Assembly: GCA_001600615.1 (NCBI GenBank)
Contig: BCKK01000002.1
Location: 2,386,809 to 2,450,808, forward strand
From: Dioszegia crocea
Lineage: Eukaryota > Basidiomycota > Tremellomycetes > Tremellales > Bulleribasidiaceae
Direction of reading: 5' to 3'
DNA: 64,000 nucleotides
Below the pieces are notes generated by a model. That model saw nothing but the letters and a program-made list of their open reading frames with translations, was not told the origin of the DNA and did not search any database. Shown here piece after piece: positions 45,558 to 58,707 of the stretch (positions are counted from its first letter, which is position 1; every line of letters starts with the position of its first letter). Position numbers and translations under genes: made by a program.

Positions 45558-48407
45558 CTAGCTCAGGTCCAACACCTCCGTTCCCAACACTCCCCCATCC
45601 ATCTCGCCGACAATATAATCCAGCATATAACTCTCCTGGACCAATTTTTCAAGCCTGACGAAATGTCGCTCTGAATAAGGGATGAGACCATCCATCAACT
45701 CCGGCAGACTGACTGTAGTCTCGCCCTTCTTCCTCTTCCTGCCTTCTTCCGCCTTCTCTTCACCTTCTTCCGTAACGACCGAATCGTCAAGTAGATCAGG
45801 GACGACCACGGCTTTTTCAAAGGCCGCGACGAGATCGTCGGCTGTACGAAGGCGGAGAATGGCGGAGAGTACGGCTTGGGCGACGGGTGAGGTGCGCGCA
45901 TTGGCATTCCAGTCTCGGACCATTTTGAGGAGACGGACCAGGTCGAGTGGGGGAAGAGTGGCGAGGACTTGGTCGACCTCCAAAGATCCAGAATGGGTGT
46001 CGGGCGAGGGAGAAGAGAGGAGGGAAGTGAAGAGTGTTAATAGGCGTTTGGGTTGGGACATGGACAATGCCAATAAGATCGCTTGGCGATAATTCTTCAA
46101 TGCGAGATAATTTGTAAAGTCTTGTTCACTAATGTCAGCTACAGTGTTGATTGGGGGGCGTACCTTTGAACACTGGCGACGAGGGCATCATTCTTTTCTT
46201 GCTGTTCCACTTCGGAAGAATCTTCCCAGAAAGTCGCAATAGAGTCGGCGCCCGCAGAAACGATTGTAGATTCATCAGATGAAATGGCAAGGGACCAGAT
46301 CTGGGATCAGCTTAGTCTCAAGCCAATGACTAACCTTATCTTCATGATTGTCTAACGTCTTAACACAAGACTCATCTCTGATATTCCAAAGTTTGACCAG
46401 ACCGTCCGATGCAGAAGTGACCAACTGCATTCCGGCCGACAAGAAATCAACACGGAGTACAGCATTCGTATGGCCTTCAAAAGTCTGACCGTTAGCCCAG
46501 CCCCAAAAAATAGACTCACCTTCAAACACGTATAATCATCCAGACTCCACAATTTCACAGTCCGATCGGCCGCACCACTCGCCACGACCCGATCGGTCTT
46601 GCTAAATCTCACAGTCCATACTCCTCGCCTATGACCCTTACACGTGCCTAGTGGCTTCAATGCTCCGGACTTGCCCTCATCAAAATCAATTCCGTAGATC
46701 TTGACGAGCTTATCCTGCGAGCCTGACGCAAGGAATCGGTCATTAGGCGAAATATCGAGCGAATTGATATCCTTCTCGTGCGCCCGAAGCGTTCCGAGTG
46801 ATTTCGGCTTCATATCGCCCGATGATAGATCCCACAGTTTCAACGTCCGATCTTGACTCGCTGTAACGAGGAACTTTGCCTCGGCTGATTTCCGAGATAA
46901 AGCCACAGCGCCAATAGATGCTGCGTGACCCTCGCATATTGCTATACAGCGCCAACCATCTTCTGCCGGTGCCCAAACCCGAGCGGTATTGTCCTTGGAA
47001 CCCGAAGCGAGGAGGTTGTAATCTGGGGATTTGTCGAGACAGAGGACCATATCTTTGTGGCCTGATAGTAGGGTTGCGGAGAATGTGGAGAGAGAGTAGA
47101 GACGGATGAGATTTGAGTTGGTTGCTAAGGCTAGGTGAGAGTGGGGGTGGTGATCTGATGAAGGGTGAGAGAGGAAAGTGGCGTCAATGATTTCGTCGTT
47201 GAATCCGACGATTTGACGTGTGGGGAGACCGGTAGTGAGCGAGTGGAAGACGATATTCTGGTCGGCGTGGATTGAGATCAGGGATGAGGGTGTTTGTCTG
47301 ACGTCAGATAAAGCCCAAGGAGGAACTTACAATATGTTGACAATTCCCCTTTGCTCATCATCATCCACCTCGACTTCATCTACACCCTCTACAATCCCCA
47401 TTTCTCCTACTTCTTCCGCCTTGAAGACATCCCACACCTTCACCGCTCCCTTCTCACCGCCAACCCAGCACCTCAGTCTTCCCGCTGGCAGACCTAATAC
47501 ACCCTCATCCATAGGTAATAAGCCCACAGCCTCAACCTGCTCGCCCGCAATGATAGTCTGAACCAGCTTTGGCGATTCCTTCTCCTTGCCCTTTTTGCTC
47601 TCCTTGCCATGTAGATCCCAGACCAACACCACCTTATCCCTCCCGCCCGTTATTGCCCATTTCCCATCACTCGTCACGTCTATTCCCCGGACGATTGAAA
47701 CATGGCCCTCTAACATCGCTCGTGCTTTCCCTCCGCCTGACGAATCTTTGAGATCAAACACTCTGACCCGTCCGTCCGTCGACCCAGTCAACAGCTCCAT
47801 CCGCTTTTCTTCGCCTGACGGCAGGTTGAACCGCAATGCCGAGACAGGCCCTCCGTGACCGCGGAACAAATGCGTGACATACCCGCCTGCCAGATCCCAC
47901 ACTTTAACAATTCCATCCGAGGAGCCTGTCGCCAACAGTGTGTTGTCAGGAGATACGGCACTGACGAGAATGATGGCGTTGTGGGCTTTGGGAATTTGAC
48001 GAGTGTAGGTGAGTGAGATGGGCTGGTCGGGGATGGAAGAGGGGAGAGGGTAGAATCGCAGGATTTGCGATTGATGGGCGGTGATTAGGGTTGGAGGGGA
48101 GGTATGATATGAGAGTGACAGAGAAGTGATCGCTGTTGTATCCTACCATCAGCCAGGTCATACCATGAACTTACACCTCGGACACGAGCGACGGGTAGAC
48201 CAGTCTCGACCTCTGTGATCTGGACCTCTTCGCCGAGGGTCGAAATGAGCCACTGCCCATCTTGTGTCAAGATCACAGGTCCACCCGTGTAGATCGGCTT
48301 AAGAGATCGCGGCGATGCTCGGAAGCTGACTGTCAGCTGCGGTGCCTGTGCTCACACTATGCCACATACCTCGTCTTGAGTCCCCTCTTTGAGCTTGAGG
48401 CGTTCAT
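45558..48407 (-). CDS. UTP13: UTP13, WD40 protein of the small-subunit processome (UtpB)
   Basis: Needed for 18S rRNA maturation in the nucleolus. ATG 48407 gives MNASSSKRGLKT. Two seven-bladed WD40 propellers follow; clear repeats include LLATGSSDGIVKVWDLAGG, WAITGGRDKVVLVWDLHGK, LLASGSKDNTARVWAPAED, LVTASQDRTLKLWDLSSG, FLASGSQDKLVKIYGI, VASGAADRTVKLWSLDDY and LVTSASDGLVKLWNIRDE. A helical C-terminal Utp13 domain begins at about DFTNYLALKNYRQAILLAL and ends EVLDLS at TAG 45558. A Lys/Glu insert sits between two repeats (SKKGKEKESPK). About seven exons. A 203-bp divergent promoter is shared with TFC3. Confidence 0.92.
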
Positions 48408-48610
48408 ATTGATGGATGGATGTACACGGCAGTTGGATTGAAATATTTTGGTAGGAGCCGATATTACGTACATGTGCTCACGTGACAGTCGCCACCCTTA
48501 AGGTTTGGGATTTTTACTTCCGTCCTTCACCCAACCACTCCAGCTTGCACTTGACTCATCTCCACCATACCTCACACCCATGTCAACCACCCACCGCCCA
48601 GTCATCCATC

Positions 48611-51600
48611 ATGCGCATACATGAAGTCCTAGACGCGTGTATAGAGTACGTGGCGTATGAAGGAATCTTGGGTGAGTCAGAATTGGGCATATCAAAAGTC
48701 AAAAATCCAGTCGCGCTCGGTTGCGCGTTCGAACCGCTCTTTTGTCAACAAAACGCCTCGAGTGGAGGTGGTCCACCTATAGCCACGACTTAAGCGGACA
48801 ATTTGCTGACTGGACAGGCTCGGATGTGCTCAGTCTCCAGCAATACCTTACCAAACGAGATTCGTCGCTTGACGCCACTTCCTTCGCGTATCTCTACACG
48901 CTGTTATGCCAACATCCCTCTATCCGAATAGCCATCAGCACGTACCCTCTCCCTTCCGCCGATAAATCCGTTCAGCCCGGTACAGCGCCTTTACCAGATG
49001 ACTATTCTCCGCCTGACGAGAATCTCTCGGTGGATATGGGCGAGATGTACCGGCAAGGAAAACGAGGACGAGAACTGGCGTTCCACTTCGCTGGCGAAGA
49101 GTACATCACTAGCAAAGAAGCCGTGGCGACCAAGCGGGCAAGGCAAGAACGGGGTCGGCTAGAGAAGACTCAGGGAGGTACGGAAGTCAAGGAGAAGGAA
49201 AAGAAGAAGAAGAAGAAGAGTCTGGAACAGATTCTAGGGGCGGACGGAGCGGTGTTGTTCACGTTCCTGGAAGAGGATGATGCGGCTTTAGGAGGTGATC
49301 CGGTTGATACTTCAGATCTGGCTGGATTGGCTGAGAAGTGGGGAAATAGATTGAGGATACGGTGTACGGATGACGAGATCTATTTCAGGTTGACGGGGTC
49401 GCATCAGAAGGTGAGGTTGGCGCGAGTATTGTGCTGATTTAGATTCCCAAACTTACTCTACCCGTCATGCACGCGCTTCAACTCGCCGCGCGATCTCGAG
49501 ATAGGGGAATCACCGCTATTGAACTCGGGCCTATGATTGGCGCGAGTCAAGGATCGACCTACTACTATATGAAGGTTTTGATTGAGCAGGGATTATGGTA
49601 TGTACGCATGTTGATCTGGCTGACGATAGCACAAAAGTTCCAGCAGTGATACACGGCTCGACTACGAATTTGCTCATCTACCATCCATTCATCGAGCTCA
49701 ATGAGACGTATCGAGCCATCAAGAATCTAGGCCCTATCCCTGTGCCGGTCCCCGAGACTGCGCCCGAAGAGGACGATGATCAAGATCCAGCGATCGATGA
49801 TTCTGGTGGATCGGCCACGGGGCTCAACTTCCGGCCTATGTCAGAGGCGGAGTACATCATCGGACATGTGGTCAAAGAGAGATTGATCCAGTTATTGGAT
49901 CATCCCGCTCTACAGAATCATCTTCTGAAATCACGGAACCTACATGCGCTGGTGGTAAGTCTCAGCTTTGACTCTGCTCACCCTAGGGCTGGACGACACC
50001 TACTTGTCTGCGGCAGACCAGAGCTATGCCTAGACATATCGCATCTTTGGTTCAACAGGGTATTGTGGAGCGGCTCGAGGTCGGCCCGAAGCGAATCGAC
50101 TGTTTGCGGTTGACCAAGTACAATCCTGACTATACCGGTCCGCCCGAACCGAAAATCACACCGGTGGATGCGGAAAGCTCGGAGCTAGTCACATACTCTC
50201 CTCGAGGTGAGTCCCGATAAGGCCCTGCTGACCCAAGACTTTACCGAAGCATACAATCAACTCGGCGGAATCGCGATGAACCGTTCATTCGAGCGTCAAG
50301 TTCTTGATATCATCATAGCCTCTGACAAAGCCGGCGCGACTTATTCCGTAAGTCACTGTGCGAACGCGCTGACAATAGCAAATACGCCAAGCCATGACTG
50401 GAGTCTACAAGCGTTCCCTCGAATTCTTCCTCATTCGCGCTGAAGATTCCTGGTTCACTCCTCAACTCCGCGGAACTGCCCTCTGCTCAGTCATGGAATC
50501 CTACAGTAAAGAACGGCGACTCAGAGTCTTTGTCGTCCCCGCCTACCGCACATTCATGCTCGAGAATCGTCAGACTCCAGACGACGTCAAACATCCGCCA
50601 TTGACGGAGGAAGCTGGGCGTTGGGCATCCTTAAACAAGCGTGACTTTGCTGTTGACACCAAAGACTTTTGGCGTCGCGCCGAGCGAGCCGCATCGGGCC
50701 GTGACCACCCTGGATCGGGATACAAACCTCGGATCGAAGCCGCCGCCAGCGGTAAACGGGCCAAGGAGCGGAAAGATCGACCACGCGATTCGAGCGGTAA
50801 AGTCATTGTTTCAGGCAACAAACGGGCCCGGTCGTCCACCCTATCGGGGGACGAGTCTGGAGGCGAGTCATCAAGCGAAGACAGGCAGGCGTCAAAGCGC
50901 CCAATGCTGTTCTATGATTCTACAGTGCAGGTCAGGGGCCGACCTCGGAAATACATCCACGTCGTCGATGAGGAAGGCAAGGTCAGGCGAATGATCATTG
51001 GCCAAGTCCATCCTCATCCTGATATCCCACCTGTCCTTATCTGGGTCGCTAGCGTGAAGAAGCTCGTTCCCGCGCCGGCCGACTATAGCGGTCTCGGTAA
51101 GCCTCCTGCGGTCACTACGGAGCAGCTCAAATTGGGTCATCCGCCCAAGTGGTTTGAGAAATTCCCAAGGCATCTTAACAAGACCGAGGCGGCCAAAGCG
51201 GCCAAGAAGAAGAAGAGCAACAAGAGGAATGGCTTGGATGAGGATGACGAAGCGAATGAGCTGGATGAGGATGATCAGGAGGCGGATGTGGAGATGAAGG
51301 AGGCGGTGGATGGAGAAGAGGCCCAGGCGGATGGGGAGGCGGCAGAGCTGGTAGATGCTGGATCAGAGGTAGTCGTCGAGAAGAGGAAGGCTCGGCCTCG
51401 CAAAGCTGCCACTGAGGCGGCCAAGAAGTCCAAGCGGCTCTCGACGGCGGCGAATGTGGCGGAGGCTGGGGACGAAGGGGCACCGCCAACTGCCCGACAG
51501 GCCGCTATCGACTTATCCATGATCGACCCAACCCTCCTCGATCCGGTGGATGATGTCGTCAATGCCGACAGCGCTCCTGCTGTTGACGCCGCCGCTACCG

Positions 51601-54600
51601 CCAGGCAATCACCTGTGGGTTCATCATCGCTACAACCCATGCTCGGGGCATCTTTCGAGTACGACATGGGACCATCGTCCAGCTTTGCCCATTTCGACGC
51701 GGGAGCTCCTGTCGACTTTGAGCTCCCGTCTGAGATCCTCGATGCCGCCACTGCCCTGAAGCCGGCCAAATCTCGGAAGCGTGCTAGAAAGGAAGCAACC
51801 CCTACCGAATCGAACCCCGCGGAGATGACAGACAACTCTATCCTCCTTCCCAAGCCGAGAAAACAACCCAAAAGAGCCCCCGCCGTTGTCCAGCCCACCC
51901 CCATTGTCGATCGGGCAGCCACACCCATCGCTTCTATTACGACTCAGGCATCGGCCGCCAAAGCTCCTGCTCCTCCTGCCACCACTGCACGCCCACCCAA
52001 TCCTACCTCAACGTCCCACCCGGGACGCAAACTCCCAGTCAGGTTAGACATGGGTCTCATCCGCCGGAACAACGAGCTGGTCGAGACTCTTAGAGTCAAC
52101 GGCGGGGTGCTAAACGATACCAGATTCGTCAATGCGCATGACGAATGGGCGCATCGCGTTGCCGGGACCGATGCTCCCGGTGCCCCTCTGGTAGGATACA
52201 GGATGGATCGAAGGATCTTCAGGCTCAGTATACCCATACTTGAGAGCGAGGGCCGATTGAAGCAGACCATCTGCTCTATCCCTACTACCACCGGCCGGTG
52301 GGTCAAACAGCAGGTCTGTTGGCTGCCTGAAACGCCCAAAGCCGATGTCGACGCATACATTTCGAGTCTCGCCGAAGCGACCATTTCGTCACAGCTCCTG
52401 CTACCGAAGAAGGGGAGAGGGACGCAGATCGAGGATCAGGCATTCTCAGAGGTTAGAGTCGCCGGTACAATCAATTTGCCGGGCAGTAAAGCGACCGTCA
52501 TCAAAAACGCTATGCTTGACGACTCGCCTGCTACTATTCGTCGCAACACCCTGCTCAAGCAGCCTGGCGTAGCTGCCACTTTGCTTGGATACATCTCGGG
52601 CAGGTGGGCGCGGGTCAGACACTTCTTCGACGCCCTCGTCGGGGTCTTGGAGAGCGAGACGACAACTCGGATCTCCAGCTCGCCATATATTTTCGCCTTG
52701 CCGTTGATATTCGAAGATATCTCCGTTGGTACATTCTACGAGTGTATACATAGCACAACGTACGATGAGGAGTTGTGTGAATGGTTGTCCATCCCCGGAA
52801 ACCGAGCTTTACGGCTTCGGGATGTTCCCCTCGAATTCCGACCGCCTAGCGGAGGATTTGCGGGTGCGTCTAGTAAAGCCAAATACCGCACCATCCTCAC
52901 TACCCTCTGCCAGCTCGGCTTACTCTCACCCCTCAACCCCTCCAATCCCGACGCCGCCGATATGACGATCCCCACTCCTGACGATCCCATCTACTTTAAA
53001 ATCCCCGATCACGTCAGTCTCGCCACCCACTTCGTCATCCACCTCCATGCCCCCGTCTACCACATCGCGGCGGACCCAGCGGGGCTCCTGGGTATCTTAC
53101 CCGTCTCTACTTCGGAGGAAAGGCCAGTCTACTGGTCCGCGGTCAAGAATGCTTGTACCCAAACCGACATGGGCGCGCTCCAGCAACTCACATGCGATGC
53201 GCCCATCGGTCTCCCTCAGACTGCTCGAATCACCGAGCGGCTCGATATCGACCGAGAAACCCTCCGCATGATGCGGTCAACTGCGAGGTGGCGAAGTGAC
53301 ATTCGGCTCCTTGATGAGCAGCGTGAGGCGATTGATCAGCAGATCGATTGGCGCCGGGGTATCGTCAAGATTACGTCTGACGAGGATCTTGAGTCGTTCG
53401 CATACGCCAATGCGCTGCCTTTGGCTTTCGCCCGAGAAGATCTGAATCGCAGGGCTCTCCAGGCCAAAGAACGAGCATTCAGAGTTGCTCGGAAGGAGGC
53501 GAATAAGGCTAAAACTCTTCGCGAGTCTCGAGCGAAGAATCAGCGTAGTCTCAGGGAGAAACTTGCGGAGATTCGCTTGCAGTCAAAGATGGATTGGGAG
53601 GCGAGGATCTTGAAGGCAGCGGAGACTACGGGGGTAGAATATACTCCTGAGGTAGTGTCATTTGTGACGCACCATACCTTGTCGGTTCCCAATCGCGCCA
53701 AACTCAGCGATTCGGCTATTGAGAGCGCGGTGAAGTTGTCGCGTAGGGTTCAAGCTACGAAAGTGGCCACGTCGGAGAAGGTGGAGCAGAAGAAGGATAT
53801 GTGGGATAGGCAAGCTACGATAGTTGGTAAGTTTCGCTTCAGGCTTTGGCTGATGAGTAGGTGGTCAGCGGAGACGACACGCTTGGAATCCGTTCGAGGA
53901 TGATCTTTTGCTCGATGCCGAAGCGATCATCCGGGCCCGGTCTCGCGGTCGGACGAGAGGTCGACAAGCCATCACCCAAGTCTTCCCTGATGTCGGACAC
54001 CAAACACTCTCGTCTCGCTTCAAAAAGATCATGGCGCGTCCTGGTAAACAGCAATACTTTGATCGGCTCGAGCAGGCGTGGTATGATCTCTGGGTTGCCA
54101 ATAGGGGACTTGGTGTGCTTGCCGATGATGATCCGGACAATACGGTTGGATTTGACCTGAAGCATCACATCGAGTTTTTGCGAGCGAATGTCCGCAAGCA
54201 AGAATTGTAAGTCTAGGTCTTGGGCTATAGCTGATAACAGACGCCTTGGGCCACAGCCGAACGAGAGTAATGTCGTCCAGGTCGATGATCTCCCGGCAGA
54301 TCATGCCGGTCTCCTCCGGGTCCAATCATGGCGATATGCCAAGGCGCCTCACCATACGCTTCAAAGCATCACCGACAGTGTGGCTAGCGAAGAGTCCAAG
54401 CTCGCTGGGTACCTTGCGTTACCCTTACGGGAGGAGGCGAAGGAGATTGGACAATTGCAGGTGGATAGGAAGCGCGGTATTGCCAGGGCCTGCTTGAAGG
54501 TGAGGATTTGAGACGACCGCGCTAATCTCAAGATGATCGTTTCTACCTCAAACGAAGCATACGATACTGCTGCAGCTGCCGCATTCCTCTCGCCCTTTTC

Positions 54601-55757
54601 CAGCGATGAGCGATTCGCAGAAATCAACTCTTTGGTTGATGATAAGGTGTTCATCAAGCAACACACTGCTGCGCATACATCTCGTCATTACGCCTACACC
54701 GCCATTTGGAACTCGGTGACGGATGGACCATATCCTGCCGAGCTCTACTCCGAATCCAAAGGCCTACAAGCGACTCTGGCTGCGAAAGGCGATGAGGGCG
54801 TCAAGTGGTCTAGCATCTGTACGAGTGGTGATGTTGCAGCATTGCTAGATATGACGTCGGAGGGAACTGTGAGTTGTACGTGAAGACATTGCTGACAGGA
54901 AGGTCGATATCGAGTTCAACGCCAGTGAATTCCGTCCGGTCAGATACCTGCGCAACACGTATAACACTCGTGCAATTGGTGAGTCGTACATTTTGTGGCG
55001 CTAATGGTAGATGATGATGTCTACGAATTCGATCTCCGCATCAAGCAGAAAATCGCCACTTTCGTCCCGGATCCACTACTTCCCCTTCCTCAGCTCGGAC
55101 CACACCTGACCCCCTGGTCGAGCCAAGACTCGGATATCGACGTCCACGTCGCTGTCAGCCGTGTCCTTGACCTCGTACATGCTGCGGGTCCCGAGGGAAT
55201 TACAAAGTTCGGCCTTCAACATCGGACGGGATTCGATACGCCAACCTTGTCAGCAGTATACGCTTCGCTGGTTGCTGATTCTCCCCCGGAGGCGTTCTGG
55301 GCGGGGTACGACACTGCCCGCTTGGTTTCGGTGGGCCATTGGGATCAGTGGCTGCACACGACAAGGCCACTAGTGGAGGGTGCGGAGTTCATCAGGATCC
55401 GGCCTAGGCGATGGACTGACATCTACGGGTCGATGATCAAGGAGGATTGGGAGCGGTGTGTGAGAGGGGTTGTAGGACATGTCAGCAACCGGCCCGGAAT
55501 GCTATTGGTGAGTTCTTCCTCTTAGTCCGCCCAGATAAGTGCTAATACTCTAGGCCGACCTACGTGCGAAATCGAGCATAGCGATGGATCGCATGGAGCT
55601 GAATGAGGTGATTCAGTATTTGGAAGATGTTGGAGCTGTGCGGAGGGCGTGGGTGGGTGAGGCGGAGAAGGGTGGAGTGCCTCCGATCGAGGCGATTGAT
55701 GAGGACGAAGAGGGCAGGGTGGCTTATTGGTCAGTCAAGCCTTGGAATATAGGATAG
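48611..55757 (+). CDS. TFC3: TFIIIC B-block-binding subunit (tau138/GTF3C1)
   Basis: Largest gene in the window. Its product recognises the B box of tRNA genes for RNA polymerase III. ATG 48611 gives MRIHEVLDACIEYVAYEG, the conserved N-terminal winged helix of the family. The B-block domain follows at MHALQLAARSRDRGITAIEL and GASQGSTYYYMKVLIEQGL. Further winged-helix segments occur at SFERQVLDIIIASDKAGATY and HIASLVQQGIVERLEVG. One exon runs from about 50390 to 53830 and includes two long charged, disordered stretches (DEANELDEDDQEADVEMK; KKSNKRN) and a late basic helix (REKLAEIRLQSKMDWEARI). Small exons at the end give RPRRWTDIYGSMIKEDWERC and GMLLADLRAKSSIAMDRMEL, typical of the C-terminal winged helices. 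The stop is TAG 55755-55757. The poly-Lys run near 49200 comes from a purine repeat. Confidence 0.88.
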
Positions 55758-55978
55758 GCGGGAACGAGGGGGAGATTTGATGTTGGATCTTGGGTGCTTT
55801 TGTGAATTTTCGATTTTGCTCTACTTTTGTTGATATGTTCTTCCCGTGTAGTCTTGCTACTGTGTGTATTTATCATATCCTTATCTACCTTGCTTCTCAT
55901 GTACAAAGATTGCATGAGATCTACTTTTGTCTCGTCGATGTCGAGTTTCGAGATTTTGATGATTCCACTTCCGCAGTC

Positions 55979-57547
55979 TTACAAACAGGTGTAACCTCCG
56001 TCAATGGTAATCTCCGCGCCTGTGATGTACTTGCTGGCGTCGGATCCAAGGAGGATCACTGCGCCCTTCAAGTCTGAGGGATCTGCCATTCGGCCCTGTC
56101 CATCAGCGTCAGGTCCAGCATGTTTCAAGACGAACTTACCATGGGAATTCGGTGAAGCCACTCATCCCTCAATTTGGTGTTGGCATCCAAGATGACCTTG
56201 GTCAAGTTGGTGAGAGTGTATCCGGGCCTTTGGGTCAGCTGGATCGTAAGGCCTGAAAAGAAGAACGCACGAGATACAATTAACACGGATGTTCTGGGTG
56301 GCCCATTCCACCGCTAGCGATCGGGCCATGTGCCTCACTGCGGCTTTGGAGAAGTTATAGGGAGTCTGAGGTTGGGGAACATTGACGACCTGGGTCCATC
56401 AGCTTGAGCTCGGGAGATGCGCGGCGCGCAGACTTACAGCCCCGGACATGCTTCCAATCATGGTAATTGAGCCTCCCTCGGGCATGAGTTTCGCAGCCTC
56501 CAGTGCGCAGAACCAGGTACCTGTCGAATCAGCGTAAGGTCTTGATAGCATTCAACAGCAGAGAGGTAGACTCACCCATCACATTGATATCGAGCAGTTT
56601 GCGGATCTTGTCGGTGGGGTACTCGTGCGCTACAAAGTTTTCCACAATACCCGCAGCAGTCACGCAAGCCTGACAATTAGTTATGCGCGGTGAAAGTCTT
56701 GTGGATGGACAACTCACGTCGACCCGACCGAACTCCTGTTTGATCTTGGCAAATGTAGCCTGCACGCTCTTCTCGTCAGATACGTCGCAGCCTAGACCGA
56801 GAGCTTTGATCTCTCCCGGTTCGGCATCTCCGTGCTCGACTAATGGGTCAGCATCATAGCATATATGGAATAGATCGCGGACATACCAAACCACTCGGTA
56901 AGATCCTTGGCGGCAGCCTCTGCATCAGCTTGCTTAAGATCAATGAGGACGATGGCGGATGCGCCGCTGAGATGTTAGTCGTAGCCCTATTCTCTAATAA
57001 TTATACGCACCTCTCGACAAATGTTCGCGCCATCATGTTACCGAGACCTCTGGCGGCTCCAGTCACTACGCAGACCTAAAGATCAGTTCGGAGTCCAAGT
57101 CAAAGAGGGCGGATACGCACCTTGCCGTCCATACTCAAACTCGCAAGGGTCCGCTTGGAGTGCTTGCCGTGACCTGGACCCTGGACATTGTGACCGACAT
57201 CGCTTCCAAGCTTTGCATCCTGAGATATTCAGCAGGGAATCCTTTGTCTCGCAGCCCGTAGCTATCACTGAACCCGACCACAGGACGATCCAACTGCACC
57301 ACCAGCGCCCGCCTTCAAAGTCCGAACGACATACCTTCTGCTCAAACTTGATGCTGGAGTCCATATTGGCCAATTTGGGGTCAACTTCTTTACGGTGCTT
57401 TTCATATCCCTTCCCGTACTGTCCCTCCTCTGCACGAGCAATGGGGGTCTTGTCGACATAGCCTCGAGCAAGCGGTGCGAGCTTTGGGGTCACTGTGCGA
57501 GCGAGGGCCTGACGCGCCTTGAAAGCAGTTCGGATGGCGCTGGACAT
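55979..57547 (-). CDS. Short-chain dehydrogenase, D-arabinitol/L-xylulose type
   Basis: Classical SDR of the fungal polyol group (D-arabinitol 2-dehydrogenase, L-xylulose or sorbose reductase). ATG 57547 opens an Arg/Ala-rich N-terminus (MSSAIRTAFKARQALARTV) that looks like a mitochondrial presequence, followed by an extension of about 70 residues not usual in soluble SDRs. The Rossmann motif is VCVVTGAARGLGNMMA, then CVTAAGIVENF (in place of NNAG), LDINVMGTWF, the catalytic Ser in MIGSMSGAVVN and the YxxxK in YNFSKAAVRHMA. The end GAEITIDGGYTCL is the family C-terminus. Six or more exons; stop TAA 55979. Substrate is inferred only from the general likeness. Confidence 0.85.
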
Positions 57548-58707
57548 GATCTTGGAGTGGCGGGTGGGTAAGGCTGGGGCAATATATTATCTGATATGAG
57601 AGGTAGCGGCTTCTCTTTTGAGCGAGAATTAGCTCCCCCTTCGCTGGCTGCTAGCGTTGAAACTCCGTGGATAACGTAAACGATGGGTTGCATCCGATAT
57701 CGGTCCGGAGTCCGGAGCGATAATTGGGCTAAGGAATGAGTAGTTGGGAACTGAAGCAGACTTTGCCCAATCGCCATCAAAGTATCACCCGGAATACGAT
57801 CGACAGACTAGGGGTAGAGGTGTAGGAGTTGATGAGGCTCTGGCAAATTTCTCCCACCAGAGGATTAAGATTTGCCAATTTTGGAATAAAGAAGAGCCGA
57901 TGGTCTGGGTTCTAGCAAACCCCGAAGTAAGTCCAGTGTCCCACTGCATATCGGCAAACTAAGGCAGCGAGGATGAAGCACGGTGCTGTACGAGTAATCT
58001 ACGCGTCCAATGATTGAGATCCCGGAGTGCTGCCGGACCGCCGGTCGAGGTCTCACATGGTCTCAAAGGCACGGACCGAGACCGATCGCGTATCGGACGC
58101 GACTGCCGTCGTGTGAGAGCTATGAGCTGACAAATCAATAGGTTAGCCAGATCTCGACATGCACATGCAGCCACAGTTGGTGAGAGCCGAAATCATGCCC
58201 GTCCACAGGAGAAGACGATGGCCGCTGCGGTCTGGACATGGTGCCTTTCGCTGCGGACTGACGTCAGATCCAGGTCCCATGCCCGATCTGAGACATGAAA
58301 CGCGGAGGAGAATGGCGCCATTCGCGGGGTACGAGGGATTGAATGTCAGGTGTCGAGAGACATTGCCACGCTTCCTCCCACCCTCAGCTGACTCAACTAC
58401 GACTCATTCCAATTCCGTCTCACGCTAATACCAGCCGCTTTCTCACCTCAGACCTCGGTCCCCCCGTGTTTGTCTCCGCTCAAACAGTTGAGCCTTTCAG
58501 CGCTAAGGGCGGACCGAATGGGCCAGGCCCGCAGGGCGCATCACTAAAACCGCCCGGTTCTCTCTCTCATCCTCTTTCCATCCTCCTCTTATCTCTCATC
58601 TGGAATACAACCAGGTAATTCAGCCTTTGAAGAAATATCGGTAAGCCTTCAGCCGCTTTGTGAATAGTGTAACGCTCATCCCTGCAGTAACTTATACTCC
58701 AATATCG
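57548..58707. other. Long leader and promoter region upstream of the HHCC-finger gene
   Basis: About 1.16 kb. The first part serves the SDR gene (an ATATATT run near 57583). TCCGGAGTCCGGAG near 57712 gives two TCCGGA sites. A frame at 57744-57960 stays open for 72 codons without an ATG. The last 300 bases are pyrimidine-rich and look like a long 5' UTR. Confidence 0.5.
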
